From: Woeseiaceae bacterium | Lineage (GTDB): Bacteria; Pseudomonadota; Gammaproteobacteria; Steroidobacterales; Woeseiaceae | DNA length: 35,358 nt | Assembly (NCBI GenBank): GCA_028280615.1 | Contig: JANQLK010000014.1 | Span: 1-35,358, forward strand | Direction: 5' to 3' | Shown here: one piece after another, positions 8,221-17,528 of the stretch | Numbering within the stretch: the stretch's first letter is position 1 | Layout of the letters: every line of letters begins with the position of its first letter | The notes under the pieces: generated by a model | What the model saw: only the letters and a program-made list of their open reading frames with translations | Told to the model about the DNA's origin: nothing | The model's database searches: none | Position numbers and translations under genes: made by a program

Positions 8221-8493
8221 TGTCGCTCCGTTCGAAGCTTCAATTTCACCCAACGGGTGGCAGGACTTGCGTCTGATCGCCCCTCGCGGCCGTTTGACTT
8301 ACACTGCGGGCGATGGGGAGAGCAGGCAGCGAGCAGACCGGCCCGGGCAGTGACGACGTCCTGGCGGAAGCGCAGTCGCGAGGATGCCGAGGCGCTCACG
8401 ACCGCCGTCCGGCCGGAGACAGCTTCCGTTTCGCCGTTGCGTTGCTGTTCGGCCTCGGCGTTTCGATTGCGGAAGCCCAGCAGATCTTTCGAA
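8221..8493 (+). repeat. Right copy of the 274-bp direct repeat
   Basis: This copy matches 5923-6196 and spans the upstream region and the first 60 codons of the MipA-like gene, ending just after the predicted signal-peptide cleavage site. The match breaks sharply at both ends. There is no integrase, terminal inverted repeat or target duplication nearby that would mark an insertion sequence. Confidence 0.85.
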
Positions 8494-9821
8494 CCGGGAT
8501 AGTCGATTACCCCGAGGGCACACCGGCTCTCGGTCTCGGCGTGTACGCCGGTACGGACAACTACCTCGGCGAAAAGATGGACTGGGACCAGGTGCCGCTG
8601 TTCCTTTACGAAGGCAGGCGCGCGTTCGCGCAGGGCAATACCTTCGGCTACCGGCTGATTCGCAGCGACGTATTCGAGTTCGCGCCCATCGCGCGCGGAC
8701 GCATCCAGATCATCGATCCAACCGAGGTGCCCGAGCTGCGCAGAATCGGCGAGCGCAGAAGCACGGTCGAGGCCGGCGCCACGGCTACCCTCAAGAGCCC
8801 GATCGGCGAACTGCAACTCACTCACGTCACCGACGTACTCGAGCACCACGACGGTGTAGAGTCCGACCTGACGTATCGGCTGCCGATTCGCGGCGAGCGC
8901 TGGACGCTGACGCCGTGGGTCAGTGTCCTGTGGCAGGACGCCGCCCTGACCAACTACTACTACGGCGTCTCCGAAGACGAAAGCATGCCGGACCGCCCTG
9001 CCTACCTGCCCGGCGGTGCCACCAACGTCGTGTACGGATTGAATGCCTCGTACGCGCTCGGCAAGCGCGGCTTTCTGTTCGCGAATGTCGGCTTCGAACA
9101 GATCGACACGACGATTGCCGACAGTCCCATCGTCGAGTCGGACAGCAACACGCGCGGCTTCATCGGTGCCTCTTGGGTATTCGGCGGAAAGGACCCGTCC
9201 AGGATGAGCGACAGTGAGCTGCGCGACCTGTACGGCGGTGAGAAACCGTCGCTCTGGACCTGGCGCGTACACTGGTCGTATCAGCTCAAACACAACATAT
9301 TTCCGCTGCCGTTCGGCGGCGCCTTAAACAAGAGCAGCGTGGTGCCCGAGACAACGCCAACCCAGTTCGGGCTTACCCTGGGACGCATACTGAGAACGAG
9401 CGAGCGGTTCGATCTGCAGGCCTTCGGCAGCGTGTTTCGCCATCATGAGGAACCGTTCCAGGAGGACTTCTGGAGTTACAACTTCGGCATGTCGGGCGTC
9501 CTCAAGTCGTACGCCAATCATACCGACCAGGTTGCGTTTCGCTGGGGCGCAGGTGTCGGACTGTCCTACGTCGAATCGATTCCCGGCCAGGAAGTGCAGT
9601 TCCTCGTCAACTACAGCAGGGACTTCTCCAAGGTCCTTCTCTACCTCGAAGCCCGCTGGGAATTCGCCCTCGACCGGCTGTTCAAATCGGAGCTTCTCGA
9701 CGGCTGCTTTCTCGGCTACCTGGTCACCCATCGATCCGGCATTTTCGGCGGCTCCACGGTTACGGGCGGCGTCAAGGGCGGCTCCGACTGGGGCGGTCTG
9801 CACCTGGAGTGCAAGATCTGA
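8313..9821 (+). CDS. MipA/OmpV-like outer-membrane protein, double length
   Basis: The 502-residue product has a hydrophobic signal segment (AVALLFGLGVSIAEA, 41-55) with likely cleavage before QQ. The next part (PALGLGVYAGTDNYLGEKMD, 71-90, then VPLFLYEGRRAFAQG) resembles MipA/OmpV, outer-membrane barrel proteins linked in E. coli to murein hydrolase MltA. MipA is about 250 residues; here a second, strand-rich half (about 315-502) with many alternating aromatics and the end THRSGIFGGSTV resembles another small barrel, possibly PagL-like, which I cannot confirm. The start is uncertain: the ATG at 8313 gives an unusually long polar n-region and has no ribosome binding site. The stop overlaps the next ATG (TGATG). 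Confidence 0.75.
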   Translation: MGRAGSEQTGPGSDDVLAEAQSRGCRGAHDRRPAGDSFRFAVALLFGLGVSIAEAQQIFRTGIVDYPEGTPALGLGVYAGTDNYLGEKMDWDQVPLFLYEGRRAFAQGNTFGYRLIRSDVFEFAPIARGRIQIIDPTEVPELRRIGERRSTVEAGATATLKSPIGELQLTHVTDVLEHHDGVESDLTYRLPIRGERWTLTPWVSVLWQDAALTNYYYGVSEDESMPDRPAYLPGGATNVVYGLNASYALGKRGFLFANVGFEQIDTTIADSPIVESDSNTRGFIGASWVFGGKDPSRMSDSELRDLYGGEKPSLWTWRVHWSYQLKHNIFPLPFGGALNKSSVVPETTPTQFGLTLGRILRTSERFDLQAFGSVFRHHEEPFQEDFWSYNFGMSGVLKSYANHTDQVAFRWGAGVGLSYVESIPGQEVQFLVNYSRDFSKVLLYLEARWEFALDRLFKSELLDGCFLGYLVTHRSGIFGGSTVTGGVKGGSDWGGLHLECKI

Positions 9822-10378
9822 TGCGGAGCCTCGTCCTGATCGCGGGCCTGATGCTGTCGGCTTCGTCTTTCAGCGGCTGGCAGCCCGATCCGGCCGACGA
9901 ATTGCAGCTCGCGAGCGCGAAGACGATCGAACTGTTTCGCGAGGTCGACGGCGACACTATTGACGCACTGCTCGCCAATTCGTACGCGTTCGCGATCTTC
10001 CCGCGCCTGAAGCGTTTCTCCGCACTGGCCGGCTGGGCGAGCGGCCGGGGCATTCTTGTCGAACAGGATCGCTTCACGGGCTACGTGCGACAGCGGCGAT
10101 TCAGTCTGGGCTTTCAGCTTGGCTATCAGCGCCAGGGGCAGATACTGCTGTTCCGCGATGCGCGGGCGCTCGCGGAGTTCAAGGAGGACCGGATCAACTT
10201 CACGCCGCAGGCCGGTTTCCATGCCGGTAAGCCACGCAAGGCGGCCGACGCGAGCTTCAGTCCGCGGGTCGCGGTGTTGAGTATCGGCGAGAAGGGATTG
10301 AGCGTCGATGCGGCCATCGGTGGAAGTACGTATCGCTTCACGCCCGTGACGCCGGCCGCGCAGGATTCGGAGCAATAA
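9821..10378 (+). CDS. Secreted SYLF/YSC84-domain lipid-binding protein
   Basis: The 185-residue product has a short signal peptide (MRSLVLIAGLMLSASSFS). It then follows the SYLF (YSC84-like) pattern: ANSYAFAIFPRLKRFSALAGWASGRGILV, then FSLGFQLGYQRQGQILLFRDARAL, and a carboxyl IGGSTYRF. The domain binds membranes or phosphoinositides in eukaryotes; bacterial members are secreted proteins of unclear role. I use the ATG at 9821, which overlaps the upstream stop by one base, with GGAG 12 bases before it; the GTG at 9809 would place GGAG directly against it. Translational coupling to the MipA-like gene suggests a shared envelope function. It converges with galU across 24 bases. Confidence 0.85.
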   Translation: MRSLVLIAGLMLSASSFSGWQPDPADELQLASAKTIELFREVDGDTIDALLANSYAFAIFPRLKRFSALAGWASGRGILVEQDRFTGYVRQRRFSLGFQLGYQRQGQILLFRDARALAEFKEDRINFTPQAGFHAGKPRKAADASFSPRVAVLSIGEKGLSVDAAIGGSTYRFTPVTPAAQDSEQ

Positions 10379-10381
10379 TTC

Positions 10382-10396
10382 CCGGCTTTGCCGGCG
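10382..10396. terminator. Short hairpin between convergent genes
   Basis: In the 24-base gap between the SYLF gene and galU, CCCGGCTTTGCCGGCGGG forms a short GC stem around TTT. T-rich bases follow on both sides, but there is no proper U run, so it is at best a weak bidirectional terminator. Confidence 0.35.
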
Positions 10397-10402
10397 GGAT
10401 TG

Positions 10403-11263
10403 TTACTCGACAACCGACCCCAGATGCTGTCGAAACGCCGCGCCGGTCTCTGGGTGTTCGAGACCGAAGGCGACGGTCGCCTTGAGATAGCCGAGTTTGC
10501 TGCCGCAGTCGTAGCGGGTACCGTCAAAGGAGTAGGCGTAGACGGCAGAATCGTCGAGCTGCGCCGCTATCGCATCGGTTAGCTGGATCTCTCCGCCGGC
10601 GCCGCGGCCCGTCGTCTCGAGCTTGTCGAATATGTCGCCCGTCAGGAGATATCGACCCACGACGGCCGAGTTCGATGGCGCGTCTTCCGGCGCGGGTTTT
10701 TCGACGATCTCCGTTACCCGGCTGTCGCCGTCCACGGCGACGATGCCGTAGCTGGACGTGTGTTCGGGCGGCACGGTCTCCACGGCCACGACGCTGCCGC
10801 CGTGTCGCTCGTATTCTCCGGCCATTTGCTTGAGGCAACCCGGCGAGCCCGCGATCAGGTCATCCGCGAGATGCACGAAGAACGGCTCGCTGCCGACTGC
10901 GGGCCGCGCGCAGAGCACCGCGTGACCCAGGCCGAGCGGCTGGCCCTGGCGGATATAGATACAGGTGACGCCGTCCGGCACGATGCCGCGGATCGTCTCG
11001 AGGATCCGGTCCTTGCCCGACGCCATCAGCGCGTCTTCGAGTTCCGCATCCGTATCGAAGTGGTCCTCGATCGCCCGCTTTGACGCTCCGGTGACGAACA
11101 CGAGCTTCCTCGCACCGGCTTCGATGGCTTCTTCGACAGCGAACTGGATCAGCGGCTTGTCGACGATCGGCAGCATCTCCTTGGGACTCGCCTTGGTCGC
11201 GGGCAGGAACCTCGTTCCCCTGCCGGCGACCGGGAAAACGGCCGCGCTGACTTTCTTCACCAC
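10403..11263 (-). CDS. galU: UTP-glucose-1-phosphate uridylyltransferase
   Basis: GalU makes UDP-glucose from UTP and glucose 1-phosphate in the cytosol, feeding polysaccharide, lipopolysaccharide and trehalose synthesis. The product is 286 residues (E. coli 302). It shows the nucleotide-binding start [21 protein letters not shown] (9-29), with [10 protein letters not shown] (28-37), [12 protein letters not shown], the metal-binding region HLADDLI, and [15 protein letters not shown] near the end. I choose the GTG at 11263 because GAGGAG lies 7 bases upstream; the open frame to 11377 adds residues not found in the family. It lies 150 bases downstream of the ComEA-like gene. Confidence 0.96.
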   Translation of the reverse strand: MVKKVSAAVFPVAGRGTRFLPATKASPKEMLPIVDKPLIQFAVEEAIEAGARKLVFVTGASKRAIEDHFDTDAELEDALMASGKDRILETIRGIVPDGVTCIYIRQGQPLGLGHAVLCARPAVGSEPFFVHLADDLIAGSPGCLKQMAGEYERHGGSVVAVETVPPEHTSSYGIVAVDGDSRVTEIVEKPAPEDAPSNSAVVGRYLLTGDIFDKLETTGRGAGGEIQLTDAIAAQLDDSAVYAYSFDGTRYDCGSKLGYLKATVAFGLEHPETGAAFRQHLGSVVE

Positions 11264-11413
11264 CTGGAAACTCCTCGACTGAGTCGACAGCCGCGAATCA
11301 TACGCAATTCGATGTTGTTGCGGCAGTGCCGCCGGCACGACCCTGGTGGCCGTGGCACGAATCGGCCGCACCGGCATGCCGGCGCGGCCGGGGTGCTGCC
11401 AGCGCTGAACCGC

Positions 11414-11686
11414 CTACTTGTCGGCGTTCTTCACCAGGATGTCTTCCCGGTTCAGGTCCACGATCCGCTCGCCGATACCCTTGACCAGCGACAGTTCGTC
11501 CGCGTTCTTGAACGGGCCGTACTTCTCCCGGTACTCGACGATCGCGCGCGCCTTCGACAGGCCCACGCCGTTGAGTTCCTTCGCAAGGGTCTCCGCGTCG
11601 GCCGAGTTGACGTTCACGGGGCCGGCGAACGCCAGCATCGGCAGCACGCACACGCTCGCAACAATCACTTTCAAAATCCTTCTCAT
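11414..11686 (-). CDS. Secreted ComEA-like helix-hairpin-helix protein
   Basis: The 90-residue product has a signal peptide (MRRILKVIVASVCVLPMLAFA, cleavage before GP at 22) and then a tandem helix-hairpin-helix unit: VNVNSADAETLAKELNGVG, then RAIVEYREKYGPFKNADEL and VKGIGERIVD. This is the DNA-binding module of ComEA, which binds incoming DNA in the periplasm during natural transformation. The short form without a membrane anchor is common in gammaproteobacteria. AGGAG lies 6 bases before the chosen ATG. It stands between lapB and galU with no other competence gene in the window. Confidence 0.88.
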   Translation of the reverse strand: MRRILKVIVASVCVLPMLAFAGPVNVNSADAETLAKELNGVGLSKARAIVEYREKYGPFKNADELSLVKGIGERIVDLNREDILVKNADK

Positions 11687-11830
11687 CACTCACTCCTGGT
11701 TTGGATGCGCCGCGAGACTGCGGCGGCCATCGAGACTAGATGAGCGGCAACGGATTGAAACGCCGCGAATCCGGGCGAAAAGACACATTTTGCGCAGGAC
11801 CTCGCGCCGCGACGGAAACGGCGCGCGATA

Positions 11831-13018
11831 TCAGGACGTAATCGAGTGCTGCAAGAGCGTGTCGAACTGGACCCGCTGCGCCGGCCGCTGGGTCTCCCAG
11901 GAGCGACAACTCGGGCACTGCCACAGCAGCCGCTGGCTCGAGAATCCACACTCCTGGCACTGGTAGCGAGGCGAGCGCGCGGCAATTTTGGAAAGCGCTC
12001 GACGCACCCGGGCGATGCCCTGTTCTCGCCCTTCCTTGAGCTCGTCAAGATCGACGAACTCGGCAAGCGTCGGCTCATTCAGGAGGTACTGCTCGACGCT
12101 CTCGTCGACGGCCGGAACGCCTTCTATTTCGTTGATGATCGCGGTATACGCTATCAGGGCGCTCATTTCCGGATTCCTGCCCAGCATCGTCCGCAGCACC
12201 TTGTCGAGTTCACCGAGCCGATCCTCGCGCTCGTAGATCGCGACGATCTCGGGCAGCGCCTCGGCGATCAGATAGGTGTGCTCGTCGATGATCCGGTTGT
12301 AGAGCTTGAGCGCGGTCTTGTTGTCGTCGGTTTCCTGGGCGATATGCGCACGCGTCAGGGCGCCGCGCAGCGTTCTCGGCCTGCCCGCCTGCGCGTTGCG
12401 AACGTAGTCGCGGGCCGCGGCATAGTCGCCGCCTGCGGCTGCCGCTTCGGACAGCTCGCAGTAGTAGTGCGCGATTTGCAGTGCCAGCGACCGACCGCCC
12501 AGCACCTCGAGCTGCTGCCCCGCCTCGATGGCCTTCTCCCAGTCCTTCTCCTGCTCGTAGATCGTGCACAGGTTCTCGAGCGCCTGCACCTGGTAGCGGG
12601 AGCCCTGGGACAGCCGCGCGAACAGTTTCTCGGCGCGGTCGAGGAGCCCGGCCTTCTGGTAGTCGCGGGCGAGCGAATACAGCGCCTGGTCGCGCTGCTC
12701 GGCGGCAAGGTCGGGACGGGCGATGATGTTCTGGTGGATGCGGATGGCGCGATCGACCTCGCCGCGGCGACGGAACAGGCTGCCAAGCGCGAAGTGGGTC
12801 TCGATCGTCTTGTCGTCGACTCGCACCATCTTCAGGAAATGCTCGAGCGCCTGGTCGGTCTGCTCATTTAGCAGGAAATTGAGGCCCTTGAGGTAGTCGA
12901 CGTTGAGCGGAGGCGGAGCTTCCTGGACGTCGCGCTCACCGAAGCGGCCCATGATCCAGCCGGCGGCCGCCAGCAGCAGGAACAGGCCCGCGAGCAGGAA
13001 GGTGGACTCAGTCGGCAT
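11831..13018 (-). CDS. lapB: Lipopolysaccharide assembly protein B
   Basis: LapB (YciM) is an inner-membrane TPR protein that with FtsH controls the amount of LpxC and so balances lipopolysaccharide against phospholipid. The product is 395 residues (E. coli 389). It has one amino-terminal helix (5-24), tandem TPR-like helices through about 340, and a rubredoxin-type metal knuckle with C354, C357, C368 and C371 (CQEC and CPSC). Its start overlaps the lapA end by 11 bases, the usual lapA-lapB coupling. Confidence 0.96.
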   Translation of the reverse strand: MPTESTFLLAGLFLLLAAAGWIMGRFGERDVQEAPPPLNVDYLKGLNFLLNEQTDQALEHFLKMVRVDDKTIETHFALGSLFRRRGEVDRAIRIHQNIIARPDLAAEQRDQALYSLARDYQKAGLLDRAEKLFARLSQGSRYQVQALENLCTIYEQEKDWEKAIEAGQQLEVLGGRSLALQIAHYYCELSEAAAAGGDYAAARDYVRNAQAGRPRTLRGALTRAHIAQETDDNKTALKLYNRIIDEHTYLIAEALPEIVAIYEREDRLGELDKVLRTMLGRNPEMSALIAYTAIINEIEGVPAVDESVEQYLLNEPTLAEFVDLDELKEGREQGIARVRRALSKIAARSPRYQCQECGFSSQRLLWQCPSCRSWETQRPAQRVQFDTLLQHSITS

Positions 13019-13304
13019 CGTTCAGCGGCAGGTTGCGAAGGCTGGATACTTCCGATTCGGATACCTTGAGGGAGCGCTTCAGGGAATGCCGGTCCTTGAG
13101 CATGCGGAGCGCCCAAAGCCCCATGCAGGCGAGACCGAACAGCCAGCCGACCGCGAACGCGACCGTGAAGGCGAGCGCAGTCGGCGTTGGCACCTTGACG
13201 ATCAGGAGGTCAACTTCGATCTCGCCCGTGTTGGCGGCCGTAAATGCCAGCATCGCGGCCACGACCGCAATGACGACCAGCACCGTCAGGGTGCGTTTCA
13301 GCAT
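13008..13304 (-). CDS. lapA: Lipopolysaccharide assembly protein A
   Basis: LapA (YciS, DUF1049) is a small inner-membrane partner of LapB. The 98-residue product has two hydrophobic helices (about 6-25 and 44-66) and a charged cytoplasmic tail starting MLKDRHSLKRSL that is likely a short coiled coil. Length and order match the family. It starts 3 bases after ihfB ends and overlaps lapB by 11 bases, so ihfB, lapA and lapB are probably one transcript. Confidence 0.93.
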   Translation of the reverse strand: MLKRTLTVLVVIAVVAAMLAFTAANTGEIEVDLLIVKVPTPTALAFTVAFAVGWLFGLACMGLWALRMLKDRHSLKRSLKVSESEVSSLRNLPLNDAD

Positions 13305-13307
13305 GGA

Positions 13308-13610
13308 TCAGCTCTTGATCGGGAAATGCCGGCTCGCGTTGACGCGCTCGCGGAGGTCCTTGCCGGGCTTGAAGTGCGGAACGTGCTTGCCGGACAGCGC
13401 CACGGCTTCGCCGGTCTTGGGGTTGCGGCCGATACGCGGCGGCCGGAAATGGAGAGAAAAACTGCCGAAGCCGCGGATCTCGATTCTCTGCCCCTTGGAC
13501 AGCGAATCGCTCATCAGATCCAGAAGGTGTTTAACCGCCAATTCCACGTCTTTCGATGGGAGGTGCTTCTGCTTTCGCGCGATGGCTTCGATCAGTTCGG
13601 ATTTCGTCAT
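13308..13610 (-). CDS. ihfB: Integration host factor subunit beta
   Basis: IHF bends DNA sharply at specific sites and takes part in recombination, replication and transcription. The product is 100 residues. [14 protein letters not shown] is the typical start, [14 protein letters not shown] (43-56) the core, and RNPKTG (62-67) the arm whose proline (P64) intercalates in DNA. The frame is open to 13661, but the family begins at the ATG at 13610. There is no strong ribosome binding site. It lies 93 bases after rpsA, the usual order. Confidence 0.96.
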   Translation of the reverse strand: MTKSELIEAIARKQKHLPSKDVELAVKHLLDLMSDSLSKGQRIEIRGFGSFSLHFRPPRIGRNPKTGEAVALSGKHVPHFKPGKDLRERVNASRHFPIKS

Positions 13611-13664
13611 TTTGGCGGCTTTATTGGTCTGCGGCTCGTAACCCCACGTTTGTAAAGACAAATA

Positions 13665-13690
13665 TAGCCCGGACCGGCCGGTCCGGGCTA
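13665..13690. terminator. Perfect 26-base palindrome between rpsA and ihfB
   Basis: TAGCCCGGACCGG followed by CCGGTCCGGGCTA is a perfect inverted repeat without a spacer. On the plus strand it runs into CTGTTTTT; on the minus strand, the direction of rpsA transcription, it is followed by TATTTGT. Transcripts from rpsA could be partly stopped here, which would set ihfB and lapAB expression below that of S1. Confidence 0.6.
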
Positions 13691-13703
13691 CTGTTTTTAC
13701 GTA

Positions 13704-15386
13704 TTATTTGCCGTCGCCGGACATTTTTTCCTTCAGAAGCTCGCCGAGCGTCGTGCCGACGGGCGCGGAACCCGCGTCAGACTTGTAGTTGCTCATGGCT
13801 TCGGCTTCCTCGTGAACCTCCTTGGCCTTGATCGACAGGGCCACGGAGCGGTTCTTGCGATCGACGTTGGTGAACTTGGCCTCCACCTCTTCGCCGACCT
13901 TGAGCACGGTACGCGCGTCCTCGATCCGGCCGCGGGCCAGTTCGGATGCGCGCAGCGAACCGACGACGCCCTCACCCAGGTCGACCAGCGCACCGCGCGC
14001 GTCGACCTCCGTGACGGTGCCCGTGACGATCGAATTCTTCGGATGCTCCGCGAGCCAGGCCGAGAACGGATCTTTCTCGAGCTGCTTGATACCGAGCGAG
14101 ATGCGCTCGCGCTCGGCGTCGATCGCGAGCACGGCCGCCTCGATTTCCTGGCCCTTCTGGTAGTTGCGTACGGCTTCCTCGCCCGGCACTTCCCACGAGA
14201 TGTCCGACAGGTGAACGAGACCGTCGATTCCACCTTCGAGGCCGATGAAGATGCCGAAATCCGTGATCGATTTGATCTGGCCGGTCACCTTGTCATTGCG
14301 GTTGAACGTCGCAGCGAACTCCGCCCAGGGGTTGGACTTGCACTGCTTGATGCCGAGCGAGATGCGGCGACGCTCCTCGTCGATCTCGAGCACCATGACT
14401 TCCACCTCGTCGCCGACGGCTACAACGCGCGACGGATTGACGTTCTTGTTCGTCCAGTCCATCTCCGAGACGTGCACGAGGCCCTCGACCCCGTCTTCGA
14501 TCTCGACGAAGCAGCCGTAGTCGGCGATGTTCGTCACCTTGCCGAAGATGCGCGTCTGCGGCGGGTAGCGGCGCGCGAGATCCTTCCACGGATCGTCACC
14601 CAGCTGCTTCATGCCCAGCGAGACCCGCTGGCGCTCGCGATCGAATTTCAGGATCTTGACGTCGATTTCGTCGCCGACGTTGACGATCTCCGACGGATGC
14701 TTGACGCGCTTCCACGCCATGTCGGTGATGTGCAGCAGGCCGTCGATACCACCGAGGTCGACGAACGCGCCGTAGTCGGTGAGGTTCTTGACGATACCCT
14801 TGATCGTGTTGCCTTCCTGCAGCTCCTTGAGCAGCGCTTCGCGCTCGGCCGAGTATTCCTGCTCGACGACGGCACGACGCGACACGACGACGTTGTTGCG
14901 CCGCTGATCCAGCTTGATCACTTTGAACTCGAGGCTCTTGCCCTCGAGATACGCGGGGTCGCGAACCGGGCGTACGTCCACGAGCGATCCGGGCAGGAAC
15001 GCGCGGACGTTGTCGATCTCGACCGTGAAACCGCCTTTTACGCGGCCGTTGATCACGCCCTCGACCACCTCGGAGTTCTCGAATGCTTTCTCGAGCTCGA
15101 TCCAGGTGCGGGCGCGAATGGCTTTCTCGCGTGACAGGCGCGTCTCGCCGAAACCGTCTTCGACGGAATCGAGCGCGACTTCGACAGTGTCGCCGACGTT
15201 GATCTCGCCGTCGCGCATGTCGTTCTTGAACTGTTCGATGGGGATGACGGCCTCGGATTTGAGACCGGCACTGACGAGTACTACGTCGTCGTTGATTGCG
15301 ACAACCGTGCCGTTGATGATCGACCCCGGCTTGATTTGTTGGCTCGCAAAACTCTCTTCAAATAATTCAGCAAAACTTTCAGACAT
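13704..15386 (-). CDS. rpsA: 30S ribosomal protein S1
   Basis: S1 binds mRNA on the 30S subunit and helps unfold and load messages with weak leaders. The product is 560 residues (E. coli 557) with six S1 repeats. The first two are the diverged ribosome-anchoring pair; the later ones show the usual pattern, for example [20 protein letters not shown] and [20 protein letters not shown]. The start is ATG at 15386 giving [12 protein letters not shown]; the frame is open to 15437, but the extra 17 residues do not belong. The leader has no Shine-Dalgarno sequence, as in E. coli rpsA, which S1 itself represses. Confidence 0.98.
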   Translation of the reverse strand: MSESFAELFEESFASQQIKPGSIINGTVVAINDDVVLVSAGLKSEAVIPIEQFKNDMRDGEINVGDTVEVALDSVEDGFGETRLSREKAIRARTWIELEKAFENSEVVEGVINGRVKGGFTVEIDNVRAFLPGSLVDVRPVRDPAYLEGKSLEFKVIKLDQRRNNVVVSRRAVVEQEYSAEREALLKELQEGNTIKGIVKNLTDYGAFVDLGGIDGLLHITDMAWKRVKHPSEIVNVGDEIDVKILKFDRERQRVSLGMKQLGDDPWKDLARRYPPQTRIFGKVTNIADYGCFVEIEDGVEGLVHVSEMDWTNKNVNPSRVVAVGDEVEVMVLEIDEERRRISLGIKQCKSNPWAEFAATFNRNDKVTGQIKSITDFGIFIGLEGGIDGLVHLSDISWEVPGEEAVRNYQKGQEIEAAVLAIDAERERISLGIKQLEKDPFSAWLAEHPKNSIVTGTVTEVDARGALVDLGEGVVGSLRASELARGRIEDARTVLKVGEEVEAKFTNVDRKNRSVALSIKAKEVHEEAEAMSNYKSDAGSAPVGTTLGELLKEKMSGDGK

Positions 15387-15473
15387 GTTGATTAACCAGA
15401 AGACCACGCGGCTGTCACACCCCGTGTCTTCGCCCATCCGTGTCGCTTAGATCCTTAAGCTAACGGTCATTAC

Positions 15474-15503
15474 AAAAAAAGAACCGGACTCCTTGTCCGG
15501 TTC
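15474..15503 (-). terminator. Strong intrinsic terminator after cmk
   Basis: On the minus strand GAACCGGAC and GTCCGGTTC form a 9-bp perfect stem with a 5-base loop, followed by seven T residues. It lies 41 bases after the cmk stop and separates the serC-to-cmk unit from rpsA, so rpsA should have its own promoter in 15387-15473. Confidence 0.92.
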
Positions 15504-15544
15504 CACCAAACTCCGTTTCGGCCCGCTCAGGGACCGGCGATCAA

Positions 15545-16213
15545 TCAGGCCTCGCGTGCCCAACCGAGCACGGTCTCGACGACCGTCTCGATCGACATTG
15601 CCGACGAATCAAGGATTCTTGCGTCGTCGGCAGGCCTGAGAGGCGCCGTCTCGCGCTCGCTATCGCGTCGATCGCGGTCCTCGATGGCCCGCGAAAGGGC
15701 GGCAAGGCTAACATCAATACCTTTGTCTTTCAACTGCTTATAGCGTCTGTTCGCACGCTCTTCTGCGCTGGCCGTAAGGAACACCTTGAGCCCCGCGTCC
15801 GGGAACACGACCGTGCCCATATCGCGGCCGTCGGCAACCAGGCCCGGTGCCTCGCGAAAGGACCGCTGGAGGCCCAGGAGCGCCTCCCGGACGGCGGGCT
15901 GAGCAGCCACGGTCGATGCCCCCGCGCCGGCCTCCTCGGAGCGAATCGCGAGCGTGACGTCGTCGCCGCCCAGGAACACCCGTCCCTCGCCGTCGTCGTC
16001 ACCGGCGAAGCGCACGTCGAGATCGGCCGCGACCCCGGCCACGGCAGCCTGGTCGGACAGTTCGATGCCCCGCCTCGCTGCCGCGAGCGCGGTCAGCCGG
16101 TACAGCGCGCCGCTATCCAGTAGGTGATAACCGAGTTCGCCGGCGACGCGCCGCGCGGCCGTGCCTTTGCCGCTGCCGCTCGGGCCGTCGATTGTCAGTA
16201 CGGGAACGGTCAA
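15545..16213 (-). CDS. cmk: Cytidylate kinase
   Basis: The enzyme phosphorylates CMP and dCMP using ATP. The 222-residue product has the P-loop GPSGSGKGT (10-18), DSGALYRL (33-40) for nucleotide binding, and [13 protein letters not shown] with the base-recognition residues. A lid segment rich in arginine ([17 protein letters not shown]) follows, and the length matches the family. The start is TTG at 16213, overlapping the aroA stop (TTGA), so translation is coupled. The order aroA-cmk-rpsA is conserved in gammaproteobacteria. Confidence 0.95.
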   Translation of the reverse strand: MTVPVLTIDGPSGSGKGTAARRVAGELGYHLLDSGALYRLTALAAARRGIELSDQAAVAGVAADLDVRFAGDDDGEGRVFLGGDDVTLAIRSEEAGAGASTVAAQPAVREALLGLQRSFREAPGLVADGRDMGTVVFPDAGLKVFLTASAEERANRRYKQLKDKGIDVSLAALSRAIEDRDRRDSERETAPLRPADDARILDSSAMSIETVVETVLGWAREA

Positions 16214-17517
16214 GTGTCTGTTTCCAAAGAGACTTTCGCACCGAGGCCGGACATGAGCTCGACGAAGCCGGGGAACGAGGTCGCCACGTTGTCGACGCCG
16301 CGGATACGTACGGCATCCGATGCGACCGTCGCGGCAATCGCCAGCGCCATGGCGATGCGGTGGTCGTCGCGGCTGTCCACTAAGCCGCCGCCGATCGTGC
16401 CGCCGCGCACTATTGCGCCGTCTGGCGTCTCCTCGACGTCGACGCCGAGCGCGCTGAGCCCCGCCGCCATCGACGCCACGCGATCGCTCTCTTTGACCCT
16501 GAGCTCGGCCAGACCCTCGAACACGGTCTCGCCGCCGGCCGCCGCCGCGGCGACGAACAGCACCGGGAATTCATCGATCGCGAGCGACACGAGGCCAGGA
16601 TCGACGCGGATACCTGTGAGCGCGGACGAGCGCACCCGCAAATCCGCTACGGGCTCTGCACCGAGTTCGCGCGGATTCGCAATCTCGATATCCGCTCCCA
16701 TGCGCTGCAATATGTCAAGCACGCCGGTTCGCGTCGGGTTTACCCCAACCGAACGAATCGTCACCTGCGCATCCGGCGCCAGCAGGGCCGCCAGCACGAC
16801 GAATGCCGCCGACGACAGATCGCCCGGCACTTCCAGGTCGGCGCCCTTGAGAGCCGGTCTGCCCTGCACCGAGACCCGCCCGCCCCGCGAACGCACCGAA
16901 GCACCCAGTATGCGCAGCATGCGCTCGGTATGGTCGCGGGTCACCGCGGGCTCGGTGACGCTGGTCTCGCCGTCCGCGTACAGGCCCGCCAACAGGACGC
17001 AGGACTTGACCTGCGCACTCGCCATCGGCAGCGCGTAATCGATCGCGCCCAGCCGCAGGCCGCCACGGATCTGCAGCGGCGGCGTGCCGTCGCAATCGCT
17101 CTCGATGACCGCTCCCATGCGGGTCAGCGGCTCGATGATTCGTCCCATGGGACGCCCGCTCAGCGATGCGTCGCCGACGAGTTCGGAATCGAAAGGCTGT
17201 CCGGCCAGGAGGCCCGCCATGAGCCGCATGGCCGTGCCGGAGTTACCCAGGTCCAGACGACCCGGTGCTGCGCGCAGCCCGTCGAGTCCCACGCCCTCGA
17301 TCGTCAGGCCGGTCTCACCATCCGCCGTAATCGGTACGCCCATCGCGCGGAAGGCCGCCAGCGTCGCAAGGCAGTCCTCGCCGGGCAGGAAACCGCGGAC
17401 GCGGCTGGTGCCCTCGGCAATGCTGCCGAGCATGATGGCCCGGTGGCTGATCGATTTGTCCCCGGGGACACGGCAGGTCGCGTCGCCGATGGCCGCGGGC
17501 TCGATCCTGAAATCCAT
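16210..17517 (-). CDS. aroA: 3-phosphoshikimate 1-carboxyvinyltransferase (EPSP synthase)
   Basis: This enzyme joins shikimate 3-phosphate and phosphoenolpyruvate on the way to chorismate. The product is 435 residues. Visible are [11 protein letters not shown] (17-27), [15 protein letters not shown] in the phosphoenolpyruvate and glyphosate loop, [25 protein letters not shown] and [10 protein letters not shown]. The loop keeps glycine after NS, the usual sensitive form. An upstream frame extends to 18054, but the product begins at the ATG at 17517, 11 bases after the pheA stop. It has no tyrA fusion, unlike Pseudomonas. Confidence 0.96.
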   Translation of the reverse strand: MDFRIEPAAIGDATCRVPGDKSISHRAIMLGSIAEGTSRVRGFLPGEDCLATLAAFRAMGVPITADGETGLTIEGVGLDGLRAAPGRLDLGNSGTAMRLMAGLLAGQPFDSELVGDASLSGRPMGRIIEPLTRMGAVIESDCDGTPPLQIRGGLRLGAIDYALPMASAQVKSCVLLAGLYADGETSVTEPAVTRDHTERMLRILGASVRSRGGRVSVQGRPALKGADLEVPGDLSSAAFVVLAALLAPDAQVTIRSVGVNPTRTGVLDILQRMGADIEIANPRELGAEPVADLRVRSSALTGIRVDPGLVSLAIDEFPVLFVAAAAAGGETVFEGLAELRVKESDRVASMAAGLSALGVDVEETPDGAIVRGGTIGGGLVDSRDDHRIAMALAIAATVASDAVRIRGVDNVATSFPGFVELMSGLGAKVSLETDT

Positions 17518-17528
17518 TCCGTGCGGCT

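Noticed and set aside
8007..9293. 428-codon minus-strand open frame across the right direct repeat
   Set aside because: Partly conserved in the left repeat copy only because the DNA is repeated; the rest is the complement of the MipA-like gene.
13812..15134. 440-codon plus-strand open frame opposite rpsA
   Set aside because: Shadow of the S1 repeats; the repeated look comes from the S1 domains.
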